From the NCBI GenBank assembly GCA_023105745.1, contig JALGQZ010000011.1, positions 46,158,698-46,222,697 on the forward strand: DNA of 64,000 bases. The letters run 5' to 3'. A program made the translations under genes and the position numbers. This DNA comes from Austropuccinia psidii. Lineage: Eukaryota; Basidiomycota; Pucciniomycetes; Pucciniales; Sphaerophragmiaceae. Shown here one piece after another: positions 1 to 11,300 of the stretch. Every line of letters starts with the position of its first letter. Position 1 is the stretch's first letter. Under the pieces are notes generated by a model. That model saw only the letters and a list, made by a program, of their open reading frames with translations, made no database searches and was not told where the DNA came from.

Positions 1-1230
1 GATTAATCATTGCATCATCTGTTGTCATGTAAGATTATCATAATTACTTAATTGATGCTTTTACGTGACTACCAACCCAAATATGGTTAAGAAAAGAAGT
101 GGTAACAACTGTAAATATTATTTTATTTCAAAATGAAAATTAATTTCTCAAACTTATCAATTTTATTGGAAATTTTATTACAGATTGTATTTTCTGTGAA
201 TTTTTGAAGATTCAATATTTCACAAGGAATTATCAAAAATGGACTGTAAGTAAAACTTTTAATTTTACTTATGAAACTTTAAGTCTTTTTATCTCACTTA
301 TTTATCATACTGTCCTCCATTGGTCCTGAAAGTTTCAGAAAGATTCATTAATAGTTGTGTTTTTAATGAATTCTTGAAGGTTTTACCTCATTTCTACATA
401 GAATTGCCAATAGCACTATATTACTGGTTGCTATGAGGTAAATCAATGGATACTGGTCCAAAAAGGTTTTTAATTACTCTTTTAGTGTCTATCCATGGAA
501 AATAATTAAGAATTGATATGGTTACGGGAGTCTAAGCTGCTCATTACCTCCTTGGCACATCAAAATAGCAGCTTATTTGCAATTTTCTTATGATTTAATG
601 AGATTTTAACTTGGTAACCAAGTTCCCAAAAGGTTTTATTATACTAATTGGGCCAAGATCAGACATGAATCCAAGCTTCAGAGCTATCCATGCCTCATAC
701 ACCTCAGAAGCTTAGTACCCTGGCTCTCTTTGATGTCTATTGTCCCCCTTAGCTATTTTCACATCAAAAATAGAAATTCAGGCTTCATGACTGATATCCA
801 CCATGAGTGTATCAAAACTGTATGTAAGAATACAATAGTATTAAGTGCCACTAACATGAATAACACTATTTTTAATGTATATGTAACATGGGATTTCTCA
901 CATGCTCATTATTTTGGCGTGAAATTGAGAAAAACAAAAATTTGCACAATTCTTTTATGTGGTGTTGAAGTATTTTCGATATTACCACCTCTTAGAGTTA
1001 ATTTAAGATTATTCACTCAATGGAGTTACCCCAGGTGAATTTTTGCGTAGAATCCAAATCTGGCCTTAAATCTATGGATTTACTTACTCACAAAAAAGTT
1101 ATTCATCATTCCTGAAATAAAAATAGATGAATTTTGAATATATGCATGATTTATGGGTTATGCATAGTTCAAAATTTATTTTTAAAGATAGTTGTGGCCT
1201 ATTTAGGTATGTAAAATATACCTAAAGGCT
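1..1230 (+). repeat. R repeat copy 1 (5' part outside window)
   Basis: Aligns along its length with 31671-32876 (+), and with the minus strand of 27009-28914 and 44005-45856. The window starts inside this copy. It is noncoding apart from a ~70-codon frame at 733-950 that is open in all four copies. The end is set at the GGCT near 1230 by comparison with R4, whose ends are fixed by a target-site duplication. The sequence runs on into an A-rich stretch that is also shared with copy R3. Confidence 0.85.
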
Positions 1231-1907
1231 CATAATAATACAAAGAAAGAATGAAATAAAAATAAAAATAAAAATTGGAAAAGAAATAAAAAAATCCAAA
1301 AAATCCAAAAAATAAAAAAAATGAAAAAAATGAAAAAAAAAAGTAAAAATAGGAAAAAAATAAGGCAAAAAAGTTAATAAATAAACATTGAAATTAAAAT
1401 AAAAAAGAAATAAAGAATAAATGAAAAAAGAAAAATAAAAAAGAAAAAAAATAAAAAAAAATAAAAAAATAAATAGAATAAATAAAATAAAACAAAAAAA
1501 AATAAAATAAAATAAAAAAATAAAAAAAATAAAAAAAATAAAAAAAATAAAAAAAATAAAAAAAATAAAAAAAATAAAAAAAATAAAAAAAATAAAAAAA
1601 ATAAAAAAAATAAAAAAATAAGAAAAATAAGAAAAATAAAAAAAATGAAAAAAATAAAAAAAATAAAAAAAAATAAAAAAAATAAAAAAAATAAAAAAAA
1701 TAAAAAAAATAAAAAAAATAAAAAAAATAAAAAAAATAAAAAAAATAAAAAAAATAAAAAAAATAAAAAAAATAAAAAAAATAAAAAAAATAATAAAAAT
1801 AAAAAAAATAAAAAAAATAAAAAAAATAAAAAAAATAAAAAAAATAAAAAAAATAAAAAAAATAAAAAAAATAAAAAAAATAAAAAAAATAAAAAAAATA
1901 AAAAAAA

Positions 1908-1939
<32 letters not shown>

Positions 1940-2157
1940 AAATAAAAAAAATAAAAAAAATAAAAAAAATAAAAAAAATAAAAAAAATAAAAAAAATAAA
2001 AAAAATAAAAAAAATAAAAAAAATAAAAAAAATAAAAAAAATAAAAAAAATAAAAAAAATAAAAAAAATAAAAAAAATAAAAAAAATAAAAAAAATAAAA
2101 AAAATAAAAAAAATAAAAAAAATAAAAAAAATAAAAAAAATAAAAAAAATAAAAAAA
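1231..2157. repeat. A-rich low-complexity array, mainly period 9
   Basis: The first ~100 bases match the A-rich flank of R3 (32877-33000). From about 1520 the sequence is a near-pure array of one T followed by eight A, interrupted by rare variants (AATAATAAA near 1790, G substitutions near 1620-1650). The long low-complexity frames on both strands here come from the 9-base period and are not genes. The array ends exactly at the terminus of element A. Confidence 0.95.
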
Positions 2158-3526
2158 GGGTGTTGGCAAACACACGTAAGCTTTTAGTAAAAACACGTAA
2201 CCTAATTTTTTTATAAAAATTCCTCAGGCTCATTTTTGAGAATTTTTACCATTTTTTTTTGCCATATTTTTTCCAACATGGGATGTGAAGGTCCCCAAAT
2301 TTTTTCAATTTTTTTTTTTGCCCAATTTTTCTATTTTGGGCAATTTGGTAAAATGGCCCATTTTTTTGAAAAAATTCATTAAAAATGTTCCCACTTATGA
2401 ATTTTGATATTTTTCTTTAAAATGAAGGTGAGAATGTTGAGAATAATAAACCAGAAGCCCAAAATTTTGGTATTTTTTTTGCAAGAACATTTGAGGCCCA
2501 AAAAGTCCATGTTTTTTTATGTTTTTTTGTTCATGTTTGTAATTAAATTGAAAATGCCATTTATGACATAAATTGAATTCAAAATGTAACTTATGATGAG
2601 TGGAAGTTAAAATTTGATTTTTGGCATTAACAGTGCCATTTATCACATCAAAAGTGCCATAAATGGCATCACTAATGACATAATAATGCCATAAATGGCA
2701 TCAAGAATGACATACAGATGCCATTTATAGCCAGAAAATTGGCATAAATGGCATTACAGAAATGCCATAAATTGAATTTAATGGCCTTTACAATGCCATT
2801 TATGTATTTAAAAATGCCATAAATGGCCTCAAAAATGGCATGAATGGCCTTAACATTGGCCTTAAAAATGGAATTAATGGCCTTAACTATAACATAAATG
2901 GCATCAAAAATGCCATTTGTGGCATTACATAAATGGAATCAACAATGCCATTTATGGTGCTACATAAATGGCATTATGCCATTTATTGCATTGATAATGC
3001 CATTCATGGTATTAGTAATGCCATTAATGGCATTGTGAATGTGGCATTATTAATTCCATTTATGGCATTATTAATTCCATTTATGGCATTAATGACATCA
3101 GAAATGTTGCATTTTTGAAGCCACAAATGGCATTGTTGGTGCCATAAATGGCATTAATGGAATCAATAATATTTCATTGATAATGCCATTAATGGCACTG
3201 TTAATGCCATTTATGACAGTTTTAATGCCATTAATGGCACTGTTAATGCCATTAATGGCACTGTTAATGCCATTTATGACACTTTTAATGCCATTTATGA
3301 CACTGTTAATGCCATTTATGACACTGTTAATGCCATTTATGGCATTGTTTATTCCATAAATGGCATCAATGGCATCAGAAATATTTCATTGATAATGCCA
3401 TTAGTGGCACTGTTAATGCCATAAATGGAATTTTTAATGCCACAAATGGCATTAATGGCATCATAAATGCCATAAATAGCCATATTTCATTTAAAAACCA
3501 TCCCGTACGTGTTTTTACCAATACCC
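2158..3526 (+). mobile_element. Non-autonomous MULE-family element A
   Basis: It starts GGGTGTTGGCAAACACACG and ends in the inverted form ...GTGTTTTTACCAATACCC. Both sides carry the 8-mer TAAAAAAA (2150-2157 and 3527-3534), although the flank is low complexity, so that match alone is weak. The first ~330 bases are the reverse complement of the right end of MULE-1 (7580-7922), so A is an internally replaced derivative lying inverted relative to it. There is no transposase frame. The middle is the GCCAT palindromic minisatellite. Element B at 41008-42310 is collinear with it. Confidence 0.85.
2636..3480. repeat. Palindromic GCCATWWATGGC minisatellite
   Basis: Dozens of copies of the 12-mers GCCATTAATGGC (perfectly self-complementary), GCCATTTATGGC and GCCATAAATGGC (complements of each other) are spaced irregularly by about 10-25 bases. 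The short methionine-, leucine- and proline-rich frames here are products of the repeat. The same units occur in the same order in element B (41510-42180), so the array was present in their common ancestor. Confidence 0.9.
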
Positions 3527-4134
3527 TAAAAAAATAAAAAAAATAAAAGAAAGAAAATAAAAAGGGTGTTGGCAAAAACACGTAAGAGCTTACATGTTTT
3601 GGCCATCATTTGGTAAAAACACATAAGGGGTTCCCTGGGCCCATTTTTAATTAAAAATGAAACACAATTGGGCCTGTATTGGGCCAAAACATGCCCAAAA
3701 GAGGTTTTTTCCCCACAAAACCTCTCTAACTCCAAATTGTCTCAGATTTTTTTGCCCAGCCCCCCCCCCAAAAAAAAACAAGCCCAAACACCCCAATAAT
3801 CCACATTATCCCCACCCCAAACCATTGTTTTTTTTTGGAAAACAGCATTACCAAAGCCATTTTGCAAAGCTTTTCACAATTTTTTTCTTTTTTTCTCCCA
3901 AATACTGCAGTTTCCACCACAACAACCTGCTTTCAAGCCTCTCAATTTTCAATTTTTTACCTTCCCTCATCTATTAATCCCATATTTAAAACACTTTCTT
4001 TCACTCTTAACCACTTCTGTTCATTTTTCACACCTTTTTTCACCTCTTTTTCACATTTCAAAAGGTTCTTACCCCATTCCAAATCCCCCAATTCCCCCTT
4101 TTTTTCACTTGTATACATAATTTTCATTAAAAAA

Positions 4135-6066
4135 ATGCTTCAACCCCCCACTGAAGGTGAATTTCAGACCCTTGAGCTTCTTTGGCAACATGTGCATAAT
4201 GTTTCCAGGGCTCAGGGGTATGCTGTGTCCACCTTGAGGTCCAATATGACCGACAACCAAATTGAAATATGTTGTGACAGGTCTGGCACCCCAAATCCCA
4301 ACAAAGGCCCCTCCAAAACAGTCACCTCAAGAAAGCTTGACTGTCCTTTTAGACTTTATTACAGGAAATATTCCAAGAGTACCACTTGGACTCTTAAAGT
4401 CAAAAATCCTGAACATAGCCATGATGCCACTGAAAATATCATGGCACATCCTACTTTCAGGAAATTCAATGAGCAAGAAACATCCCAAATTGCTCAAATG
4501 TCTGAATCACTGCTCATGCCAAGGCAAATTAAGTCCCAATTATGCAGCCAGAGGGAGTCTGACAGGCCTGTAATCCTTCAAGACATTTACAACCAAGTCA
4601 AGAAAATCAAGAAAGACAAACTGCAAGGCATAAGGCCCATTGATGCTCTTATTGACACTCTCAAAGAAGAAAATTTTGTTTGGTCCTCTGCAAGGGATTC
4701 TGAGGGACACATTACCTCCTTGTTTTTTACTCACCCCCTGGCCATAAAACTTCTTCATGGCTTTCCTCATGTCATTCTTATGGATTGTACTTATAAAACC
4801 AATAAGTACAAAATGCCCCTTTTTCATATTGTTGGATTCAGCTCAACAAATAAGACCTTTTCTGGGGCTTTTTGTTTGATGAAGAATGAAAATGAAACTT
4901 CATATATTTGGGCATTAAATCAATACATTGAAAAGGTCCTCAACAACACCAATCTTTTTCCCCCTCCAGTTATTGTTATTGACAGGGATCTAGCCTTGAA
5001 AAACTCTATTAAGAAGCTCTTCCCAGACTCCAAAGTCATGCTATGCATTTGGCACATCAACAAGGATGTATCTGCTCATTGCATGAAGAAAATTGGTCAT
5101 GGAACTTATTTTGAAAATTTTATGGTCCTTTGGAATCAAGTAATATATTTCTTCACTTCATTTCATTTAATTTCACTTTTTTTCTTATTATTGTCTTTAT
5201 TAATGACTTTGGGATTCTTTTCTCAGCTTATGTATCCACCCACTGAAAATTCTTTCAAAGACAACTGGAAGAAGCTTCAAAAGCAAGTTAAAAATCCTGA
5301 GGTCTTGCAGTATTTGGAAAATACCTGGCTTCCTCTAAAGGAGTATTATGTGCCAGCCCGGACCAACCACCATTGCCACCTGGGTGTGTGCTCCACCTCC
5401 AGAGTTGAAGGTGCCCATGCCATGGTTAAACTTTGGCTCCAAAAGTCCACTGGTACTCTCCTGGAGGTGGTCAGGGCTCTCCGCATGGCATTCAGAAAAA
5501 AATTTATTGAAATTATCAACAGAATCTCCAAAGAAATGATTGTCCATGTCAAGAATTTTCCTCCACGCATCTGTGCCCTCAATGGTAAGGTGTCTCATTA
5601 TGCTCTTCAGATTGCCTTTGAAAATTTCAAAACAAAATTTCCTCCAAATGAAAAATGCACCAACCCATACAACAATTATAAAGGCATTCCTTGCAAGCAT
5701 AATACCCAAAAGGCATTTGCCAAGCGCCAAAGGCTTGAAGTATCAGACTTCCATCCTCAATGGCATTTGAATTTGCCTGTGAGGGTTTTCTAATATCTTC
5801 TTATTATTATTATTCTTATTAACTGATTTTATTTGTCATATTCTTCTCAGGCTGGTTTTCAAGGTGATTATCAAAGTGTTGAAAAAGAAAGAAAGAATGG
5901 AGCCAAGAAAATATTTGAAGACATTGGGGAAGACCTCTTTCAGAGACCAATGGCAGAAATCACTCCAATAATTCAACATTTTCAAGATGTTTTGACTGGA
6001 AAAGTCCCATTTGATCAAATTACCAAGAGTCAAGAGGATGATCAATATTATGAAGACCCTCTATAA
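4135..6066 (+). CDS. MULE transposase (first half of a transposase-OTU gene)
   Basis: DNA transposase of the Mutator-like/FAR1 type. The start at ATG 4135 is the first in-frame ATG of the open frame and opens MLQPPTEG. Exon 1 is 4135-5139. Intron 1 (5140-5226, 87 nt, GTAATA...CTCAG) has a TTAATGAC branch-like motif, is divisible by three and has no stop, so retention would keep the frame. Exon 2 is 5227-5778 and intron 2 is 5779-5850 (72 nt). Exon 3 continues in phase to a TAA at 6064-6066. An N-terminal cysteine/histidine region of the WRKY-GCM1/FAR1 kind (residues ~20-110) precedes the catalytic core. Candidate triad: Asp217 (LMDCTYKT), Asp283 (VIDRDLALK) and Glu396 (SRVEGAHAM); a CxxH motif (CIWH) follows the second Asp. 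MULE-2 has GAA where this copy has the TAA, so the stop is probably a recent mutation that cuts off the AT-hook and OTU half. Confidence 0.85.
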
Positions 6067-7216
6067 TGCAAGAATATTCATGGAAGACCCCAAGGAGCCA
6101 AGAATAAAAACAAAAATCAAAACAAAAGAGAACCTTCAAGATTTGAAGTTATTGAAAGTCAATCCAAGAGAAGAGGAAGACCCCCATCAAAAGTAACCAT
6201 CACACCAACATCAAGCTCCCAGTCAAATGTCCCCTCTCCAATTATGGAAGTGGACTCATCTGAAGATTCTGAAGATTCTGAGGACTCATTATCTAAATCC
6301 ATCAGTTCATCAGATTCACAACCCTCAGAAACTGAATTAAATAAATCAGAAGTAACCCTTAGAGGGTCCAGAAGATTGGCAATTGGAAGCAAAACCTCAC
6401 AAAGAAAATCACACAAGCCTGCAACCAGTTTGAATATGTATGATGCAATTGACTTGACCTGTGAGCATTGTCAAAGCAATTATCACACAAGTGATGAATT
6501 CTCCGAGCTGTTTGTGAGTTTCTGATTCTTTTTAATGTAATTTACTGTTGTTTCTTTGGATATTTATTCATTTTTTGAACTTATTTTATCAAATAACTGG
6601 CTCAGAAGACTTTCCCAAGTTTATATTGAAATACACCTTCAAGGCCATCAATGTCCAGGGTGATGGAAACTGTGGCTACAGAACAGTTTCCCACTTCATT
6701 TACAAGACTCAAGATCAATGGGCTGATGTCAGAGGTGACTTGGCTGAAGAAATTCACCAAAATCAAGACCTTTATGAAGCCATGAACACCTTAATTCCCT
6801 CAGTATCCTCTTATTTGGAAAGAATTGAATGGTATGAAGATGTTGGCCAGGCTCCAAAAAGCAAGTGGATCTCCATGCCTGACATGGGGGATCCAATTGC
6901 AAATAAGTATAAAAGACCAGTTTTCTTTTATTCCACAGCCCAATCTTTTTCTTTTTTCCCTTATTTCTGTCCTCAAAATGATAATCCCCCCATTTTCACC
7001 TGCTTCTTGAATAGTTGTGCTCATTTTGTTCCTTTGGACATCATCATTTCTAAAGTTTATCCAGTCCCCCCCATTACTGTGAACTGGGAGATTCATGCCC
7101 AAAAACAAACCTTGGGGTGGGCTGATAAATTTAAGAAATGCAGAATGTTGTATTTGTCCAATCTTCCTCCCCCCTCTCAGAAAAACCCCACTATTTTGGA
7201 GGTTGATTCTGATTGA
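6067..7216 (+). pseudogene. AT-hook plus OTU cysteine-protease half of the MULE-1 gene
   Basis: This continues the transposase frame after the TAA at 6064. Exon 3 runs to 6513 and encodes GRPQGAK and KRRGRPP, both AT-hook-like, then a Ser/Glu/Asp-rich stretch and a C-x2-C-x4-H motif (CEHCQSNYH). Intron 3 starts GTGAGT at 6514. The expected acceptor at 6591-6592 reads AA where MULE-2 reads AG (11238-11239), so correct splicing is probably lost; the next AG (6604-6605) shifts the frame. The last exon (6593-7216) has an OTU-type core: GDGNCGYR with the catalytic Asp and Cys (Cys codon 6671-6673) and the catalytic His in HFVPLDI (His codon 7022-7024). The family cleaves ubiquitin-type conjugates; its role in this transposon is unknown. 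An alternative is a separate downstream gene, but MULE-2 argues for one continuous gene. Confidence 0.75.
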
Positions 7217-7369
7217 ATGATTTTTGTATATACAATTTATGCCAATTATCCCCCTCCTCAGTCATATTTTTTGCTTAAATCCCACCTCAGTCTCCTTTTT
7301 CATCAAAAATGTGGAACTTTTGTACTTGAAAGTAGTCATATTACACACAATAAAAAAACAGTTGAAAAA

Positions 7370-7690
7370 AACACTCATTGCGCCTTCACTTGTTGTCCCA
7401 CCAAAAGAATTTTCCCAATTCATGAGCTTCTGGTTCTTTATTGTCCATATTGAACCCTTTAATTTAAAAAAAAAATAAGGAAATTCATAAGTGGGAAGTT
7501 ATTAAATTCAATTTTTGAAAATAGGCATATTGCAATGACGGGAAAAAACATTTGAAAAAAAAACCCTTTTTGCGCCTTCACTTGTCCCACCCAAAAAAAT
7601 TCCCAAAATTATGGGATTCTGGTGCTTTATTCTTCACATTGAACCCTTCATTTTAAAAAATAAAATTAAAGAAATTCATAAGTGGGAAGA
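7370..7690 (+). repeat. Tandem duplication (~190 bp) in the MULE-1 right subterminal region
   Basis: Two successive diverged copies share, in order, a GCGCCTTCACTTG block, a CCCAC block, a 'ttctggt-ctttatt' block, 'attgaaccctt' and 'aaattcataagtggga'. MULE-2 has the same pair at about 12025-12320, so the duplication predates the split of the two copies. No coding potential is seen. Confidence 0.8.
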
Positions 7691-7930
7691 TTTTAAATGA
7701 ATTTTTGAAAAAAATATGCCATTTTGGCATATTGGCCAAATTGGTGAAATTTGGCAAAAAAAAAAAATGTGAAAAAATTTGTGCTTATTGACATGCCAAG
7801 TCAGGAAAAATATGGCAAAAAAAATTAAAAAAATCCTCAAAACTGAGCCTGAGGAATTTTTTTTGAAAATTAAGGTCACTTATGTGTTTTTACTAAAAGC
7901 TCACGTGCGTTTACCAACACCCAATAAAAA

Positions 7931-8307
7931 AGAAAATAATAAAAATAATGAAAATGATGAAAATGATACAAATGATAAAAATAATAAAAATAATAAAAAT
8001 AATAAAAATAATAAAAATAATAAAAATAATAAAAATAATAAAAATAATAAAAATAATAAAAATAATAAGAATAATAAAAATAATGAAAATAATAAAAATA
8101 ATGAAAATAATAAAGATAATAAAAATAACAAAAACAATAAAAATAATAAAATAATAAAAATAATAAAAATAATAAAAATAATAAAAATAATAAAAATAAT
8201 AAAAATAATAAAAATAATAAAAATAATAAAAATAATAAAAATAATAAAAATAATAAAAATAATAAAAATAATAAAAATAATAAAAACAATAAAAATAATA
8301 AAAATAA
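7931..8307. repeat. A-rich array of 9-bp AATAATAAA-type units
   Basis: A near-continuous tandem array of a nine-base unit (TAATAAAAA in one phase) with scattered single-base variants, mostly in the left half. It lies exactly between the target-site duplication of MULE-1 and that of MULE-2. The long KNN/LFL-type frames on both strands are products of the period. Confidence 0.95.
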
Positions 8308-8315
8308 TAAAAATA

Positions 8316-11300
8316 AGGTATTTGTAAAAACATGTAAGGGGTGCCCTGGTCCCATTTTTAATTAAAAATGAGACATAACCATGCCTGTATTGGGCCAAAA
8401 AAAAACCCAAAAAGGGTTTCTCTCCCCAAAACCCCTCCAACTCCCAATTGTCTCAGATTTTTTTTCCCAGCCCCCCCCCCCCCAAAAAAAAAAAAAGGTG
8501 AAACACCCCAAATAATCCACATTACCCCCACCCCAAACAATTTTTTTTACAAAACAGAATTACCAAAGCAATTTTGCAGATTGTTTCACACTTTTCTTTC
8601 TTTTTTTCCATCACAGCAAACTGCTTTCAAGCCTCTAAATTTCCAATTTTTTACCTTCCCTCATCCATTAATCCCACAATTAAACCACATCTTTTGATTT
8701 TTCATACCTTTCTTCACTTCTTTTTCACCTTTTGAAAGGTTTTTTACCCCATTCCAAATCCCCGAACTCCCCTTTTTTCAAATTTATACATCTTTTTAAC
8801 TCAAAAATTCTGCAACCCCCCACTGAAGGTGCATTTCAGACCCTTTAGCTTCTTTGGCAGCATGTGCATAATGTCTCCAGGGCTCAGGGGTATGCTGTGT
8901 CCACCTTGAGGTCCAATATGACCCACAGCCAAATTGAAATAGGTTGTGACAGGTCTGGGACCCCAAATGCCAACAAAAACTCCTCCAAAACCATCACTTC
9001 AAGAAAGCTTGACTGTCCATTTAGACCTTATGCCAGGAAATTTTCCAAGAGTACCACCTTGACTCTTAAAGTCAAAAACCTGAACACAGTCATGATGCCA
9101 CTTAAAATATCATAGCACATCCTGCTTTCAGGAAATTCAATGAGCAAGAAACATCCCAAATTGCTCAAATATCTGAATCACTGCTCATTCCAAGGCAGGT
9201 TCAGGCCCAGTTATGCAACCAGAGGGAGTCTGAAAGGCCCGTAATCCTTCAAGACACTTAGAATCAAGTCAAGAAAATCAAGAAATACAAACTGAAAGGA
9301 GGAAGGCCCATTGATGCTCTTATTGGAACCCTCAAAGAAGAAAAATTTGTGTGTTCCTATGCAAGGGGTTCTGAGGGACACATTACCTCCTTGTTTCTCA
9401 CTCACCCCCTTGCCATAGGACTCCTTCATGGCTTTCCTTATGTCATTCTTATGGATTGTACTTATAAAACCAATAAGTACAAAAATGCCCCTTTTTCATA
9501 TTTTTGGATTCAGCTCAACCAATAAGACCTTTTCTGGGGTTTTTGTTTGATGAAGAATGAGGCTGAACCATCATATACTTGGGCACTAAATCGATACATA
9601 GAAAAGGTCCTCAACAACTCAAATATTGTTCCCCCTCCAGTTATTGTTGTTGACAGGGATCTGGCCTTGAAAAACTCTCTTAATAAGCTCTTCCCAGACA
9701 CCAAAGTCATGTTATGCATTTTGCACATAAATAAAGATTTATCTGCTCATTGCATGAAGAAAAATTGGTAGTGGAACTGATTCTGAAACTTTTATGGTCC
9801 TTTGAAATCAAGTAATATACTTTTATCTTTCACTTTTTTTCTTATTATTCTTTTTATTAATGACTTTGGGATTAATTTCTCAGGTTATGTATTCATCCAC
9901 TGAAAACTCTTTCAAAGACAACTGGAAGAAGCTTCGAGTTCAAGTAAAAAATCCTCAAGTCTTGCAATATTTGGAAAATACCTGGCTTCCTCTAAAGGAT
10001 TATTATGTGCCAGCCTGGACCAACCACAATTTCCACTTGGGTGTGGGCTCCACCTCCAGATTTGAAAATGCCCATGCCATGGTTGAACTTTATCTCCAAA
10101 AGTCCACTGGTACTCTCCTCAAGGTATTCAGGGCTCTCCACATGGCATTCAGTAAACAATTTATTGAAATAATCAACATAATCTCCCAAGAAATGATTTT
10201 CCATGTCAAGAATTTTCCTCCACACATCTGTGCTCTCAATGGCAAGGTGTCTCATTATGCTCTTCAGATGGCCTTTGAAAATTTCAAAACCAAATTTCCT
10301 CCCAATGAAAAATGCACCAACAAATACAACAATAATCAAGGAATTCCTTCCAAGAATAAGACCCAAAAGCCATTTTCCAGGCGCCAAAGGCTTGAGATAT
10401 CAGACTTCCATCCTCAGTGGAATTTGAATTTGCCTATGAGGTTCTTTAACTTAACATTCTTACTTTTTTCCTTATTAACTGATTTTCTTTGTAATATTCT
10501 TCTCATACTGGTTTTCAAGGTGATGATCAAAGTGTTGAAAAAGAAAGAAATAATGAGGCCAAGGAAATATTTTAAGATATTGGGGAAGACCTTTTTCAAG
10601 GACCACTGGCAGGAATCACCCCAATTATTCAACATTTTCAAGATTTTTTGACTGGAAAGGTCCCATTGATCAAATTCCCAAGAGGTCAAGAGGATGATCA
10701 ATATTATGAAGACCCACTAGAATGCAAGAATATCTGTGGAAGACCTCAAGGAGCCAAAAATAAAAATAAAAATAAAAGAGAACCATCAAGATTTGAAATT
10801 ATTGAAAGTCAATCCAAGAGAAGAGGAAGACCCCCATAAAAAGTGACAAGTACAATAACATCAGATCACAGTCAAATGTCCCCTCTCCAATTATGGAAGT
10901 GGCCTCATCTGAAGATTCTGAAGATTCTGAGGCCTCATTATCAAAATCATCAGTGCATCAGATTCACTACCCTCATCAACTGAATTAAATAAATCTGAAG
11001 TCACCCTTAGAAGGTCAGAAGATTGGAAATTTGAATAAAACCCTCATCAAGAAAATCACACAAACCTGCCACCAGTTTGAAGATATATGATGCAAGTGAC
11101 TTGACCTGTGAGCATTTTCAAAGCAATTATCACACAAGTGAAGAATTCTCCAAGCTGTTTGTGAGTTTCTGATTCTTTTTAATGTATATTTCTTTTTTTT
11201 ATTTGGATATCTCTTCATCTTTTCACCTTATTTTATCAGATACCTGGCTCAGAATACTTGCCCAAGTTGACATTGAAATACACCTTCAAGGCCATCAATG

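Larger units (their letters stand above)
3564..7922 (+). mobile_element. MULE-1, autonomous-type Mutator-like transposon with OTU domain
   Basis: Bounded by GGGTGTTGGCAAAAACACG at the left and ...GCGTTTACCAACACCC at the right. Direct repeats AATAAAAA lie at 3556-3563 and 7923-7930. It carries one transposase-AT-hook-OTU coding unit at 4135-7216. The right subterminal region (7217-7922) is noncoding and contains a ~190-base tandem duplication. The left noncoding leader (3585-4134) is closely matched by MULE-2 at 8340-8806. Motifs related to TTGGTAAAAACACGTAAG occur in both orientations near the ends and are candidate transposase-binding sites. Confidence 0.9.

Noticed and set aside
1222..2233. 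Very long FFY/FFI, FFL and KKN/KKI reading frames on both strands
   Set aside because: They come from the 9-base A-rich array; composition is pure repeat, with no domain or codon structure.
2636..3480. Possible CRISPR array
   Set aside because: Repeats are short, palindromic and irregularly spaced with no unique spacers of constant length; the genome is eukaryotic and no cas genes are present.
2933..3581. Methionine/leucine/proline-rich short proteins
   Set aside because: Products of the GCCAT palindromic minisatellite, which reads open in several frames.
3835..4134. Upstream extension of the MULE transposase frame
   Set aside because: The frame is open but has no ATG before 4135, and its composition is that of a pyrimidine-rich leader that is not conserved as protein in MULE-2.
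5335..5730. Antisense frames over the MULE transposase (also 4540-4827 and 9992-10387)
   Set aside because: Shadows of the real coding strand; the plus strand carries the transposase motifs and splice sites.
7876..8440. Long LFL/FII/KNN frames on both strands
   Set aside because: Products of the 9-base AATAATAAA array between the two MULEs.
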